Assembly: GCA_964293815.1 (NCBI GenBank)
Contig: CAXYYC010000030.1
Span: 1 to 30,766 of the forward strand
Origin: CTSOIL-112 sp964293815
Lineage (GTDB): Bacteria > Pseudomonadota > Gammaproteobacteria > Burkholderiales > Burkholderiaceae
Direction of reading: 5' to 3'
DNA length: 30,766 nucleotides
Below the pieces are notes generated by a model, which had not been told where the DNA came from, did no database searches, and saw only the letters and a program-made list of their open reading frames with translations. Position 1 is the first letter of the stretch; every line of letters starts with the position of its first letter. A program made the translations under genes and the position numbers. This document shows, piece after piece, positions 14,949 to 23,695 of the stretch.

Positions 14949-15329
14949 TTACTGAGCGGCTTGTTCGGCTGAAGCAGCTGGCTTTTCAGCAGACTTTTCA
15001 GCGGCTTTTTCAGCAGACTTGAGCAACACAGACGCGCCGCTTTCAGCTTTGTCCATTTTGACAGTCAAATGACGCAAAATCGCATCGTTAAAGCGCAAAT
15101 TGTGCTCCAACTCATCCAATGCTTCTTGTGAGCATTCGATGTTCCAGCACAGATAGTGTGCTTTGGCCAATTTTTGAATTGGGTAAGCCAATTGGCGACG
15201 ACCCCAGTCTTCAAAGCGGTGTACTTTGCCTTCAGCAGCAGTGATTTGAGTCGTGTAACGCTCCATCATCGCAGGCACTTGCTCGCTTTGGTCAGGATGT
15301 ACGATCAGTACAATTTCATAATGACGCAT
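14949..15329 (-). CDS. rpsF: 30S ribosomal protein S6
   Basis: Small-subunit platform protein. The 126-residue form starts MRHYEIVLIVHPDQSEQVPA and has AAGGAG 5 nt before the ATG; ten further upstream codons are open but unlike S6. Conserved S6 features include EDWGRRQLAYPIQKLAKAHY and the ILRHLTVKMD strand. After the folded domain (about residue 103) comes a low-complexity Ala/Lys/Glu/Ser tail encoded by a 12-bp tandem repeat. Such C-terminal tails are common in S6, and in E. coli the tail receives extra glutamates from RimK. First gene of the operon, downstream of tRNA-Ser. Confidence 0.97.
   Translation of the reverse strand: MRHYEIVLIVHPDQSEQVPAMMERYTTQITAAEGKVHRFEDWGRRQLAYPIQKLAKAHYLCWNIECSQEALDELEHNLRFNDAILRHLTVKMDKAESGASVLLKSAEKAAEKSAEKPAASAEQAAQ
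14983..15018. repeat. 12-bp tandem repeat coding the S6 tail
   Basis: Three units (14983-14994, 14995-15006, 15007-15018), the outer two identical (TTTTCAGCAGAC) and the middle one differing in its last six bases. In frame, they encode four-residue Lys-Ser/Ala-Ala-Glu units of the S6 C-terminus. Confidence 0.75.
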
Positions 15330-15392
15330 AGATTCTCCTTGTGGATAAAAGCCCTCCAACGCGTCGTTGCTGGTAGGGCAAGAATGTGAAAA

Positions 15393-15417
15393 CGGCGATT
15401 GCCAAAAGCAATCACCG
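15393..15417 (-). terminator. Hairpin downstream of tRNA-Ser, probable terminator
   Basis: Arms GATTGC (15397-15402) and GCAATC (15408-15413), extended past a mismatch by CGG/CCG. On the minus strand it is followed by GTTTTC, so it could end the tRNA transcript before rpsF. A second dyad, TTTGGG/CCCAAA (15429-15445), touches the CCA end of the tRNA directly and may be a processing or attenuation structure. Confidence 0.5.
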
Positions 15418-15445
15418 CAATCGCTTGTTTTGGGTTAAACCCAAA

Positions 15446-15539
15446 TGGCGGAGACGGAGGGATTCGAACCCTCGATACAGGTTTAAGCCCATATGCTTCC
15501 TTAGCAGGGAAGTGCCTTCGACCTCTCGGCCACGTCTCC
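15446..15539 (-). tRNA. tRNA-Ser (anticodon GCU)
   Basis: A 94-nt tRNA including an encoded CCA (15446-15448). The acceptor arms GGAGACG (5') and CGTCTCC (3') pair perfectly, with discriminator G. The anticodon stem CTTCC/GGAAG encloses loop CTGCTAA, giving anticodon GCT, which reads AGC and AGU. The long variable arm and GGTTCGAATCC T-arm are typical of class II tRNA-Ser. It lies about 115 nt upstream of rpsF on the same strand. Confidence 0.97.
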
Positions 15540-15668
15540 GAATCTCGCACTGGATAGACCTGAATGCGAAACAGACTATGATTATAGTTAAAAACCAGCG
15601 TTCAAGTCAATCAAATCCTAATAATGAGCGCCAAATGCTGTGGCAAATGCGGTATTTTCACTGCATTT

Positions 15669-17006
15669 TTATAAAATCACCGTCAGCAGCGCCTTCTCTT
15701 TACCCTGCATATTGGGAATTGAGACAATGTGACCGCCACCGGCGGCTTCTTGCACGGCAATGCCTTCTTTGCGCATTTCGCTGAGCTTCAGGATTTGATT
15801 ACCTGACGGGTGAATGATTTCAATTGTGTCGCCGACTTTGAATTTGTTTTTAACATCTATCGTCGCCCAGCCGTCTGCGTCGATATCCAATACATCGCCG
15901 ACGTATTGACTACTTTTTGCGCTGGAATAGCCGGTGACGTAGTTCTGCATTTCGTGTGATTGGTGACGCTCCAAGAATCCATCGGTGTAGCCGCGATTGG
16001 CCAGACCTTCGAGTTCTGCGTACAGTTCTGGATTGAACGGTTTGCCCGCCAGTGCGTCGTCAATCGCGCGGCGGTAGGTTTGTGCGGTGCGCGCGACATA
16101 GTACAGCGATTTGGTGCGGCCTTCGATTTTGAGCGAGTCCACGCCGATTTGAATGAGTTTTTCGACGTGTTGAATCGCGCGCAAGTCTTTCGAGTTCATG
16201 ATGTAGGTGCCATGCTCGTCTTCTAAAATCGGCATCATTTCACCCACGCGCGTGGCTTCTTCGATCAAATAGGTTTTGTTTGCCAACGGATGGCGTTTGA
16301 TTTCCGTCGATGAGAAGCTGTCATTGGCTTCATCCCATGCTTTTTGCACGTCAAAGTTGATTTTTTGCACGTCGCCCGAATCGGTATCGGCGGTGTCGTG
16401 CATTTTGTAGTCCCAGCGGCAGGAATTGGTACAAGTGCCTTGATTCGGGTCGCGGTGGTTGAAGTAGCCTGACAGCAGGCAACGCCCCGAATAGGCAATA
16501 CACAATGCGCCGTGAACGAAGACTTCGAGCTCCATATCGGGGCATTCTTGGCGGATTTCGGCAATCTCATCGATCGATAATTCGCGTGACAAAATGATGC
16601 GCGACACACCCATTTTTTGCCAAAATTTAACCGCCGCGTAGTTCACGGTGTTCGCCTGTACCGATAGGTGGATCGCCTGCTCTGGCCACTGTTCGCGCAC
16701 CATCATAATCAAGCCGGGATCAGCCATAATCAGTGCGTCGGGCTTCATCTCGATCACAGGCGCAATGTCGGCCATATAGGTTTTGACTTTGCTGTTGTGC
16801 GGAAGCAAATTGGAGGCGACGTAGAATTTTTTGCCACGCGCGTGTGCTTCGGTAATCCCTGTTTTCAGCGCATCGAGTTTGAATTCGTTGTTGCGCGCAC
16901 GCAGCGAATAGCGCGGTTGCCCCGCATAGACTGCGTCTGCGCCAAAATCATAGGCAGCACGCATCTTATCCAGCGTTCCCGCTGGCAGTAATAGTTCGGT
17001 TTTCAT
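15669..17006 (-). CDS. trhP: tRNA 5-hydroxyuridine synthesis protein TrhP (peptidase U32 family)
   Basis: Prephenate-dependent tRNA U34 hydroxylation protein (formerly YegQ), U32 family, 445 residues from the chosen start. It matches E. coli YegQ closely: LLLPAGTLDKMRAAYDFGAD (5-24), AVYAGQPRYSLRARNNEF, LIMADPGLIMMVRE, and FVHGALCIAYSGRCLLSGYF (163-182). The cysteines Cys169, Cys176, Cys192 and Cys196 probably hold an iron-sulfur cluster. Two ATGs lie two codons apart; AAGGA is 8 nt before the second (17006) but only 2 nt before the first, so I use the second. The open frame extends 28 codons further without similarity. It is a single gene between tRNA-Ser and the mmsA terminator. Confidence 0.92.
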   Translation of the reverse strand: MKTELLLPAGTLDKMRAAYDFGADAVYAGQPRYSLRARNNEFKLDALKTGITEAHARGKKFYVASNLLPHNSKVKTYMADIAPVIEMKPDALIMADPGLIMMVREQWPEQAIHLSVQANTVNYAAVKFWQKMGVSRIILSRELSIDEIAEIRQECPDMELEVFVHGALCIAYSGRCLLSGYFNHRDPNQGTCTNSCRWDYKMHDTADTDSGDVQKINFDVQKAWDEANDSFSSTEIKRHPLANKTYLIEEATRVGEMMPILEDEHGTYIMNSKDLRAIQHVEKLIQIGVDSLKIEGRTKSLYYVARTAQTYRRAIDDALAGKPFNPELYAELEGLANRGYTDGFLERHQSHEMQNYVTGYSSAKSSQYVGDVLDIDADGWATIDVKNKFKVGDTIEIIHPSGNQILKLSEMRKEGIAVQEAAGGGHIVSIPNMQGKEKALLTVIL

Positions 17007-17133
17007 GTTCATCGTCCTTAGCAAGAGGAAGGCCGGGTTAATTCCCAGTGTGCCTTTTTCAAATGAGGGCGTGATTTTAGCACGTTTCACTCTGCGCTCG
17101 TTGATGACGCTTGATACTCAAATCAATAAAAAA

Positions 17134-17151
17134 TCTCGCCCGAAGGCGAGA
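17134..17151 (-). terminator. Rho-independent terminator after mmsA
   Basis: Stem TCTCGCC (17134-17140) and GGCGAGA (17145-17151) with a tight CGAA loop (TTCG on the minus strand). On the minus strand a run of six T follows. It lies 46 nt past the mmsA stop. Confidence 0.88.
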
Positions 17152-17196
17152 AATTGGAGAAAAGCGCAGGTCGTTGTATGATTAAAAGATCAATTC

Positions 17197-18696
17197 TCAA
17201 CTCATCGTCGGCATCACAAAGGCATTGCCTTTTTGCGTCGTGCTTGACCAACGTTGCGAGACTGCTTTCACTTTGGTGTAAAAACGCACGCCTTCTGTGC
17301 CGTACACATGATGGTCGCCAAACAAACTGCGTTTCCAGCCGCCAAAGCTGTGGAATGCGAGCGGCACAGGAATCGGCACATTCACGCCGACCATACCGAC
17401 CTGCACACCATCGACAAACGCCCGCGCCACCGCACCATCGGCGGTGTAAATACTGGTACCGTTGCCGTATTCATGCTCGTTAATCAATTGCAATGCCGTA
17501 GCAAAATCCGGCACGCGCACGACACACAACACAGGGCCGAAAATTTCTTCACGGTAAATCGTCATGTCCGCTGTGACGTGGTCAAACAGCGTACCACCGA
17601 GGAAATAGCCCGCTTCATTCGCAATCGGATGCGTGCGGCCATCGACCACCAGCGTCGCGCCCTCTTTCGCGCCTTGTTCAATGTAGCCCGCGACTTTCGC
17701 CTTATGCGCCGCAGTAATCAACGGCCCCATGTCTTTGCCCGTGTCTTTATTATCTGCATTGATACCATAACCAATGTTCAAATTGCGCGCGCGTTCCGCC
17801 AAACGATTCACCAATTCATCAGCCACATCGCCCACCGCCACCGCGACGGAAATCGCCATACAGCGCTCGCCCGCCGAGCCATAGGCCGCGCCAGTCAAGG
17901 CATCAGTCACCGCATCCATATCCGCGTCAGGCATGACGATCATGTGATTTTTCGCACCGCCCAAAGCCTGCACACGTTTGCCATGCGCAGCGGCGGTTTC
18001 GTAAATATACTGCGCAATTGGGGTGGAGCCGACGAAGCTCACCGCCGCCACATCAGGATGCGTGAGCAGAGTATCCACCGCGACTTTATCGCCATTGACC
18101 ACGTTAAACACACCATCAGGCAAACCCGCCTGCTGCAACAATTCGGCCAAAAATAAACTCGCCGATGGATCGCGCTCGGATGGTTTCAACACAAAGGTAT
18201 TGCCGCAGGCAATCGCCATCGGGAACATCCACATCGGCACCATCGCAGGGAAGTTAAACGGCGTGATACCGGCGCATACGCCCAGCGGTTGGCGGAAACT
18301 GTACAGATCAAAATCCGCCGCCACTTGCCCGTTGTATTCGCCTTTCATCAACTGCGGAATGCCCGTGGCAAACTCCACCACCTCAATCCCGCGCTGCACT
18401 TCGCCGAGCGCATCGGAGAATACTTTGCCATGCTCGCGCGTGATAATTGCCGCCAATTTCTCTGCATTTTGATTGAGCAACTCGTAAAATTTAAACATCA
18501 CGCGCGCACGCTTGAGCACCGATTGGCGTGACCACGCTGGGAACGCCGCTTTGGCCGCCGCCACCGCTGCATTGACCTCAGCCACGTCAGCCAACGCAAC
18601 CTGCGCCGTGACTTCGCCCGTAGCGGGATTGAATACATCCTGAGTGCGTGAATGAGAAGGGACTGTTTGCCCATTGATATAATGCGAAATTGTCAT
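17197..18696 (-). CDS. mmsA: CoA-acylating methylmalonate-semialdehyde dehydrogenase
   Basis: Oxidises methylmalonate semialdehyde (or malonate semialdehyde) to propionyl-CoA (or acetyl-CoA) with NAD and CoA, in valine, beta-alanine and inositol breakdown. The 499-residue product has GITPFNFPAMVPMWMFPMAI (143-162), the catalytic Cys279 in GSAGERCMA, and ALGGAKNHMIVMPDAD (244-259). The last motif, with Asn instead of the general-base Glu of ordinary aldehyde dehydrogenases, defines the CoA-acylating MMSDH branch. EIFGPVLCVVR lies later. GGAAA precedes the ATG by 4 nt; a start 13 codons upstream is possible but unlike the family. It stands alone, without mmsB or a regulator, between its own terminator and prmB. 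Confidence 0.94.
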   Translation of the reverse strand: MTISHYINGQTVPSHSRTQDVFNPATGEVTAQVALADVAEVNAAVAAAKAAFPAWSRQSVLKRARVMFKFYELLNQNAEKLAAIITREHGKVFSDALGEVQRGIEVVEFATGIPQLMKGEYNGQVAADFDLYSFRQPLGVCAGITPFNFPAMVPMWMFPMAIACGNTFVLKPSERDPSASLFLAELLQQAGLPDGVFNVVNGDKVAVDTLLTHPDVAAVSFVGSTPIAQYIYETAAAHGKRVQALGGAKNHMIVMPDADMDAVTDALTGAAYGSAGERCMAISVAVAVGDVADELVNRLAERARNLNIGYGINADNKDTGKDMGPLITAAHKAKVAGYIEQGAKEGATLVVDGRTHPIANEAGYFLGGTLFDHVTADMTIYREEIFGPVLCVVRVPDFATALQLINEHEYGNGTSIYTADGAVARAFVDGVQVGMVGVNVPIPVPLAFHSFGGWKRSLFGDHHVYGTEGVRFYTKVKAVSQRWSSTTQKGNAFVMPTMS

Positions 18697-18802
18697 AAAG
18701 TTTCCATTGATATTATTTGATTCATAATGGCTCAATTATGCTGAATTTTATACGACATCAATAGAGCCATTTGCCGCATCGTCGTCACAACAACTCAGCC
18801 CA

Positions 18803-19678
18803 TTACGCCACTTTTTGCAAATCCGCACGCGTCAGCAAAAATACGCCATCCTCCGAACCGCTGATGTCGAGCCAAGTCAGCGGTAGGTGCTTGAACGCGC
18901 GCATGGCGTGTTCGTACTCATTGCCAATTTCCACCACCAAAATGCCGTTGGGCTTGAGGTAGCGCTCCGCCTGCGCCACAATCGTGCGCACCAAATCCAT
19001 GCCATCTTCGCCGCCTGCGAGCGCGATCTGCGGCTCGGCGCGGTATTCATCCGGCAGCGCCGCCATGCTGCGGCTATTCACATACGGTGGATTGCTGAAA
19101 ATAATATCGTAGCGTTTGTCCTCGGGAATGGCTTGATACAAATCCGATTCGATCAATTGCACGCGCTCAGTCAAACCATAATGCGCGACATTTTGCCGCG
19201 CGACCGCAAGCGCATCCGCAGAAATATCCACCGCATCGACACGCGCATTGGCAAACACATCCGCCGCCATAATCGCCAAGCACCCCGAGCCGGTGCATAG
19301 CTCCAAAATATCCGTGACCGCATCGGGATTCACCCACGGCACAAATTCATCCAGAATCACCTCGGCAATGAAACTGCGCGGCACAATCACGCGCTCATCG
19401 ACATAAAATTTGTAACCATAAAGATAGGCTTCGTGCGTCAGATAGGCCAGCGGTACTTTGCCTTGGCAGCGCATCGCAACCAAACTTTCCAAACGCGTTT
19501 GCGCATCCATCGGGTATTCCATGTGCCAATCAGGCTCCAAATCCACTGGCAAGCCAGCGCAAAACTGCGCGGCGTACACCGCTTCGTCATAGGCATTGCT
19601 CATGCCATGACCATGATATAAATCGGCTTGGGTTAACTGTTGCTCGGCCTGCACGACCACTTGTTCAAAGGTTGCCAT
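18803..19678 (-). CDS. prmB: Ribosomal protein L3 N5-glutamine methyltransferase
   Basis: SAM-dependent enzyme that methylates a glutamine of ribosomal protein L3. The 291-residue product has the SAM-binding motif ELCTGSGCLAI (126-136), the acidic ribose-binding residue in VDAVDIS (147-153), and the N5-glutamine catalytic NPPYV (196-200). The following YRAEPQIALAGGEDGMDLVR is typical of PrmB and separates it from PrmC, which acts on release factors. AGGAG lies 6 nt before the ATG, and only 16 nt separate it from the sbcB stop, so the two genes probably form an operon. Confidence 0.94.
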   Translation of the reverse strand: MATFEQVVVQAEQQLTQADLYHGHGMSNAYDEAVYAAQFCAGLPVDLEPDWHMEYPMDAQTRLESLVAMRCQGKVPLAYLTHEAYLYGYKFYVDERVIVPRSFIAEVILDEFVPWVNPDAVTDILELCTGSGCLAIMAADVFANARVDAVDISADALAVARQNVAHYGLTERVQLIESDLYQAIPEDKRYDIIFSNPPYVNSRSMAALPDEYRAEPQIALAGGEDGMDLVRTIVAQAERYLKPNGILVVEIGNEYEHAMRAFKHLPLTWLDISGSEDGVFLLTRADLQKVA

Positions 19679-19694
19679 TCCTGCTCCTCACTGA

Positions 19695-21200
19695 TTAGTT
19701 CAGCCCGTCGGCCAAGCTTTGTCCGTATTCGTATAAGGTTTGCAGCAGCGCCAGTTTGTCGGGCTGATCGCTGTGCTGTTGTCCCAGCTCATTCAACTGC
19801 GCCAGCCATTCGTCCACACCACCATTTTGCCCATCACCGAGCAGACGTTGCGCGCACCAATCATGCCAGCGTTCGCGCTCAGTGGCCGTGAGTGTGTGCG
19901 GAAAATGCCGCGCACGGTACAACCACCACAATTCGGCCAGACGCGCGTCTTTAAAATTCGGCTGTTTGCTATTGGGTTGCATGTCTCGTGGCTGTCGTTG
20001 CGCGTCCATGACCTGCTCTGCTGCACGGTAATCACTATCGGGCACAAAACCACCGCCGTACAACATCTCTTCGGCACTACGCCCCGCGTCGTCGTAGTCA
20101 CGTTCAAACACCGCCGCCCAGTCAATTTTTTGTAGAGCGTTAAAATGCGTCACCGCCGTTGATTCGTGCTGCTCCACCACGTCCCAATCCACGCCGCAGG
20201 CAGCGGATTGTACGTCATTCAAGGTTTTCAACTGCGAAATCACCATCGGCGACTTGTTGATGTGAATCGTCTTAATCGGCAAGCGCGCCAAACCGCGTTC
20301 GTCCAAATCCGCCGTCGCGGTGAACATCCGTTCGCGCATCTGCGCCACCGTCAGCCCCAATAATTGCGCGGGGTCAAACGCCAAATCCCAGACGATCAGC
20401 TCATTTTTATTGGTCGGATGGATCGCCAGCGGATACACCACCGCGAGATAACGACGCTGTGCGCCAAACATCCGCGAGATGTGCAAAAACGGTTTCGGCG
20501 ATTTTTTCAGATCAAACGGCCAACCGATTTCGTCCTGCACCGCCTTTTTCTGACGCAATTTCAACGCAAATTCAAACAAGCGCGGCTGGCGGGTTTTGAT
20601 CAATTTCGCCAGCGCAATCGTCGCGCGCACATCCGAGAGCGCATCGTGCGCCTGCGCGTGCGCCAAACCATTGGCCACCGTCAAATCCTCCAGCCGCAAA
20701 CTAGTCTGCCCTGTATCGGGATGCGTCGGCCACACAATTCCCTCGGGGCGCAAGGCATACGCACAGCGCACCACGTCAATCACATCCCAGCGGCTACAAC
20801 CGTTCTCAAACTCGCGCTTATACGGCGGGAACAAATTGCGCCAGAGCATGAAGCGCGTCACCTCATCGTCAAAGCGAATCGTGTTGTAACCCACGCCGAT
20901 GGTCTCCGGCGCGGCCAACTCGCGCACAATCGCCTGCGCAAACTGCGGCTCAGGCACGCCGTGTTCATTACAAAATTGCGGCGTGATACCGGTAATCAGC
21001 GTCGATTCGGGCGAAGGCAAATAATCCGTCGGCAATTGGCAATACAGCATCAACGGCTCGCCAATCTCGTTCAAATCCATGTCCGTGCGCACGCCCGCGA
21101 ATTGCGCGGGGCGGTCTTTGGCGGGTGACAGACCAAAGGTCTCATAGTCGTGCCAGAAAAACGTCGGCGCGTTTGTCGTATTCATATTAGAGGTTTTCAT
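19695..21200 (-). CDS. sbcB: Exodeoxyribonuclease I
   Basis: Single-strand-specific 3'-5' exonuclease in recombination and mismatch repair. The 501-residue product has the DEDD-type exonuclease domain with WHDYETFG (16-23; metal ligands Asp18, Glu20). It continues with GYNTIRFDDEVTRFMLWRN and, in the Exo III motif, AHAQAHDALSDVRATIALAK. The second half carries the SH3-like and helical domains of ExoI, including KSPKPFLHISRMFG. A second ATG five codons in (21185) is an alternative start; neither has a good Shine-Dalgarno sequence. The gene is divergent from rsmB across about 140 nt. Confidence 0.95.
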   Translation of the reverse strand: MKTSNMNTTNAPTFFWHDYETFGLSPAKDRPAQFAGVRTDMDLNEIGEPLMLYCQLPTDYLPSPESTLITGITPQFCNEHGVPEPQFAQAIVRELAAPETIGVGYNTIRFDDEVTRFMLWRNLFPPYKREFENGCSRWDVIDVVRCAYALRPEGIVWPTHPDTGQTSLRLEDLTVANGLAHAQAHDALSDVRATIALAKLIKTRQPRLFEFALKLRQKKAVQDEIGWPFDLKKSPKPFLHISRMFGAQRRYLAVVYPLAIHPTNKNELIVWDLAFDPAQLLGLTVAQMRERMFTATADLDERGLARLPIKTIHINKSPMVISQLKTLNDVQSAACGVDWDVVEQHESTAVTHFNALQKIDWAAVFERDYDDAGRSAEEMLYGGGFVPDSDYRAAEQVMDAQRQPRDMQPNSKQPNFKDARLAELWWLYRARHFPHTLTATERERWHDWCAQRLLGDGQNGGVDEWLAQLNELGQQHSDQPDKLALLQTLYEYGQSLADGLN

Positions 21201-21343
21201 GCGCGCATTTTAGCCCAAACTGTGCGGCGCCACAGCCGATTCCGTGGAATATCCGTCTAATATATACACCTGATAAGGGATGGGATGATTTACAATAATG
21301 CACTCAAGACCTCAACACCTTGCCAACAACCCATAGGCCAAAT

Positions 21344-22981
21344 ATGAACACCGAATCCAAACGCAATACCCTCAGCCTAAACGCCAAACCCGCCACCGCA
21401 AAAACCACCGATGGCAAACCCAAAAAACCACTGCGCAACGGTGCAACGCGCTCGGCCAAAAAGCCGAACGAGCGGCGCACAACGGATTCACGGGGAAAAA
21501 CACACGGCAAAGCGTCCAACAAAGTGTCCAGCAAACCCGGCACCGCGACGAAACCAACTCACCCCAAAGCCACAACTAAAACCCGCGCGGAAAAACCGGC
21601 GGACAACGCCCGTTTGGACATTGACAAGCTGCACGTCTACCGCCTGCCGCCGAGCGGATTGGCCTATCAGATTTCATGGGCGGCGCATTTGCTGGTCGCG
21701 GTGGGTGAAGGTTATTCACTGCAACAACTCTTCGCCCAGATTCGCATGGACGATCAGGCGCGACCGAATGTACAGCGTCTGACCTTCGACGCGCTGCGCC
21801 ACTGGGGCACAACACATTTTTGGCTCAAAAACCACATTGCCAATCCGCCCGCCGAATGGATTCAAGCCGTGCTGTGTGTCGCACTGACGCAACTGCTGTT
21901 GCAAGAAGAAAACGAATTCACGCTGGTCAATGAAGCCGTTTTGGCCATTGACAACAACAAACCACACGCCAAAGGCATGGTGAACGCGATTTTGCGGCGC
22001 TTCCTGCGCGAGCGTGATGACTGGATTGCCCTCGCGCAAACCAATGAAGTCGCGCACTACAACCACCCGCAATGGTGGATCGACACGCTCAAAGCGCAGT
22101 ATCCGAATGATTGGCAGCAGATTTTAGCGGTCAACAACAGCCATCCGCCCATGACCTTGCGTGTGAATACGCAACAACACAGCGTGACGCACTATCAAGA
22201 ATTACTCGCCGCCAGCGGTCACAGCAGCCAATGTTCTGACCTATCACCACAGGCATTGGTCTTGGACACACCCTGCGCCGTCACCAGCTTGCCCGAGTTT
22301 GCCAGCGGCGCGGTCTCGGTACAGGATGCAGGCGCACAATTGAGCGCGCAGTTAATGGACATACCGATGGACATACCGCTGAACCGACCGACCGGACTGC
22401 GTGTGTTAGACGCCTGCGCCGCACCGGGCGGCAAAACCGCACACCTGTTGGAACAATACAACGATATCGCCTTGACCGCGATTGAAAAAGACCCTGCGCG
22501 CGCACAACGCATCCATGACAACCTGAATCGCCTCGGTTTATCCGCGGAAGTTTTGGTGGTGGATGCCAACAATGTGCATCAGTGGTGGGACGGCCAACCG
22601 TTCGAGCGCATTTTGCTCGACGCGCCCTGTTCGGCCAGCGGCATCGTGCGTCGTCATCCTGATATTCGTTGGTTACGCCAAGCGGACGATTTAGGTAGCT
22701 TGGCACAACAACAGGCCGCACTTTTGCGTACAATGTGGAAAGTATTGGCAGTCGGCGGACGTTTGGTGTATTGCACTTGCTCCATTTTTACACCAGAATG
22801 TGATGGCATTATTGAGACGTTTTTGCAACATACGCCCAACGCACGTCGCGTGTACCCAACAGTATTGACGCAGCTTCAGCAAACCGAACGCATCGGCCAG
22901 CTACTGCCCAATACGCAAGCGGCGCGTAACCACGATGGATTCTTTTACGCCGTACTGGAAAAAACCGATACACTTGGATAA
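21344..22981 (+). CDS. rsmB: 16S rRNA (cytosine-967-C5)-methyltransferase with basic N-terminal tail
   Basis: Methylates C967 of 16S rRNA using SAM. The 545-residue product is longer than the usual 430-450. About 95 residues rich in Lys, Thr, Pro, Ser and Arg precede the NusB-like RNA-binding domain, which begins near LHVYRLPPSGLAYQISWAAH. The methyltransferase domain shows VLDACAAPGGKTAHLLE (around Asp356), LLDAPCSASGIVRRHPDIRW (Cys429) and the catalytic YCTCSIF (Cys479). Between the domains a 12-bp duplication encodes MDIPMDIP. I chose the ATG at 21344; a TTG eight codons upstream is also open. It heads the group rsmB-DUF4390-ntrY-response regulator. Confidence 0.93.
   Translation: MNTESKRNTLSLNAKPATAKTTDGKPKKPLRNGATRSAKKPNERRTTDSRGKTHGKASNKVSSKPGTATKPTHPKATTKTRAEKPADNARLDIDKLHVYRLPPSGLAYQISWAAHLLVAVGEGYSLQQLFAQIRMDDQARPNVQRLTFDALRHWGTTHFWLKNHIANPPAEWIQAVLCVALTQLLLQEENEFTLVNEAVLAIDNNKPHAKGMVNAILRRFLRERDDWIALAQTNEVAHYNHPQWWIDTLKAQYPNDWQQILAVNNSHPPMTLRVNTQQHSVTHYQELLAASGHSSQCSDLSPQALVLDTPCAVTSLPEFASGAVSVQDAGAQLSAQLMDIPMDIPLNRPTGLRVLDACAAPGGKTAHLLEQYNDIALTAIEKDPARAQRIHDNLNRLGLSAEVLVVDANNVHQWWDGQPFERILLDAPCSASGIVRRHPDIRWLRQADDLGSLAQQQAALLRTMWKVLAVGGRLVYCTCSIFTPECDGIIETFLQHTPNARRVYPTVLTQLQQTERIGQLLPNTQAARNHDGFFYAVLEKTDTLG
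22355..22378. repeat. Exact 12-bp tandem duplication in rsmB
   Basis: ATGGACATACCG occurs twice in tandem (22355-22366, 22367-22378), adding four residues in frame just before the strand that leads to the SAM-binding motif. Orthologues I recall have a short linker here without the repeat. Confidence 0.85.
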
Positions 22982-23069
22982 AGTACGACGTATGCAACAC
23001 CGATGAGCGCCGTGAACAACGTGAACAGCGACGCATCGGAGTCAATCAGCAGATTATTGAGCGGATGAA

Positions 23070-23672
23070 ATGACACAGTTTTGGATGAAGGCACTCAGAC
23101 TCAAAGCAGCACGCGACAGCGTGTACGGCTTGGTCTGCGCGTTCATTCTGTCTATCGGCTTCAGTGTTGCGCCCAGCGCGCATGCCGACATCACCACCCA
23201 ATACGCCACTATGACGCGCCAATCCGATGGCGTCTACGCGCTCAACGCCGACTTTCGCCTGAGTATGCCGCAGCAGTTGCAGGACGCGATCAACCACGGC
23301 ACGCCGGTATCGTTTCAAGTTGAATTCAACATCAATCGCCCGCGTTGGTACTGGTCAAACGAAAATCTGATCTCCACCAGCCGCGAACAACGCATTTCGT
23401 TCAATAGCCTCACGCGCGAATACCGCGTGACCTCGGGCGCGAACCAATACCGCTACAACACACTCAACGAAGCACTGCTCAATGTGTCGCGCGTCAGCCA
23501 ATGGCGCGTGCTCTGGCCGAATCAGTACAATGTCGGCGAGCCGTTGGAAGGCTCGGCGCGGATTTACCTCAATACCGCCAAACTGCCACGCACCTATCAG
23601 CTCAACTCTCTGACCAATCAAGGTTGGGGCTTGAACTCGGGGTGGTACAGCTTCAATTTCACGCCGCGCTAA
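23070..23672 (+). CDS. DUF4390 domain protein, exported
   Basis: Protein of 200 residues with a cleavable signal peptide: basic N-terminus, hydrophobic YGLVCAFILSIGFSVAP, and a likely signal peptidase I site after SAHA. The mature part begins DITTQYATMTRQSDGVYALN and is rich in beta-strand and Asn/Trp residues (RPRWYWSNENLI, GWGLNSGWYSFNF), matching DUF4390 as I know it. Function is unknown. In many betaproteobacteria a DUF4390 gene lies between rsmB and ntrY, as here. The next gene, a sensor kinase with a large periplasmic domain, starts 23 nt later, so a periplasmic link to sensing is a reasonable guess. The start has only a weak Shine-Dalgarno sequence. Confidence 0.85.
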   Translation: MTQFWMKALRLKAARDSVYGLVCAFILSIGFSVAPSAHADITTQYATMTRQSDGVYALNADFRLSMPQQLQDAINHGTPVSFQVEFNINRPRWYWSNENLISTSREQRISFNSLTREYRVTSGANQYRYNTLNEALLNVSRVSQWRVLWPNQYNVGEPLEGSARIYLNTAKLPRTYQLNSLTNQGWGLNSGWYSFNFTPR

Positions 23673-23695
23673 TCGGGATCTGACGGATTAGCATT

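Noticed and set aside
23003..23068. Possible 21-codon leader peptide ending one base before the DUF4390 start
   Set aside because: The ATG and stop are well placed for coupling, but there is no Shine-Dalgarno sequence, no regulatory codon run and no attenuator hairpin.
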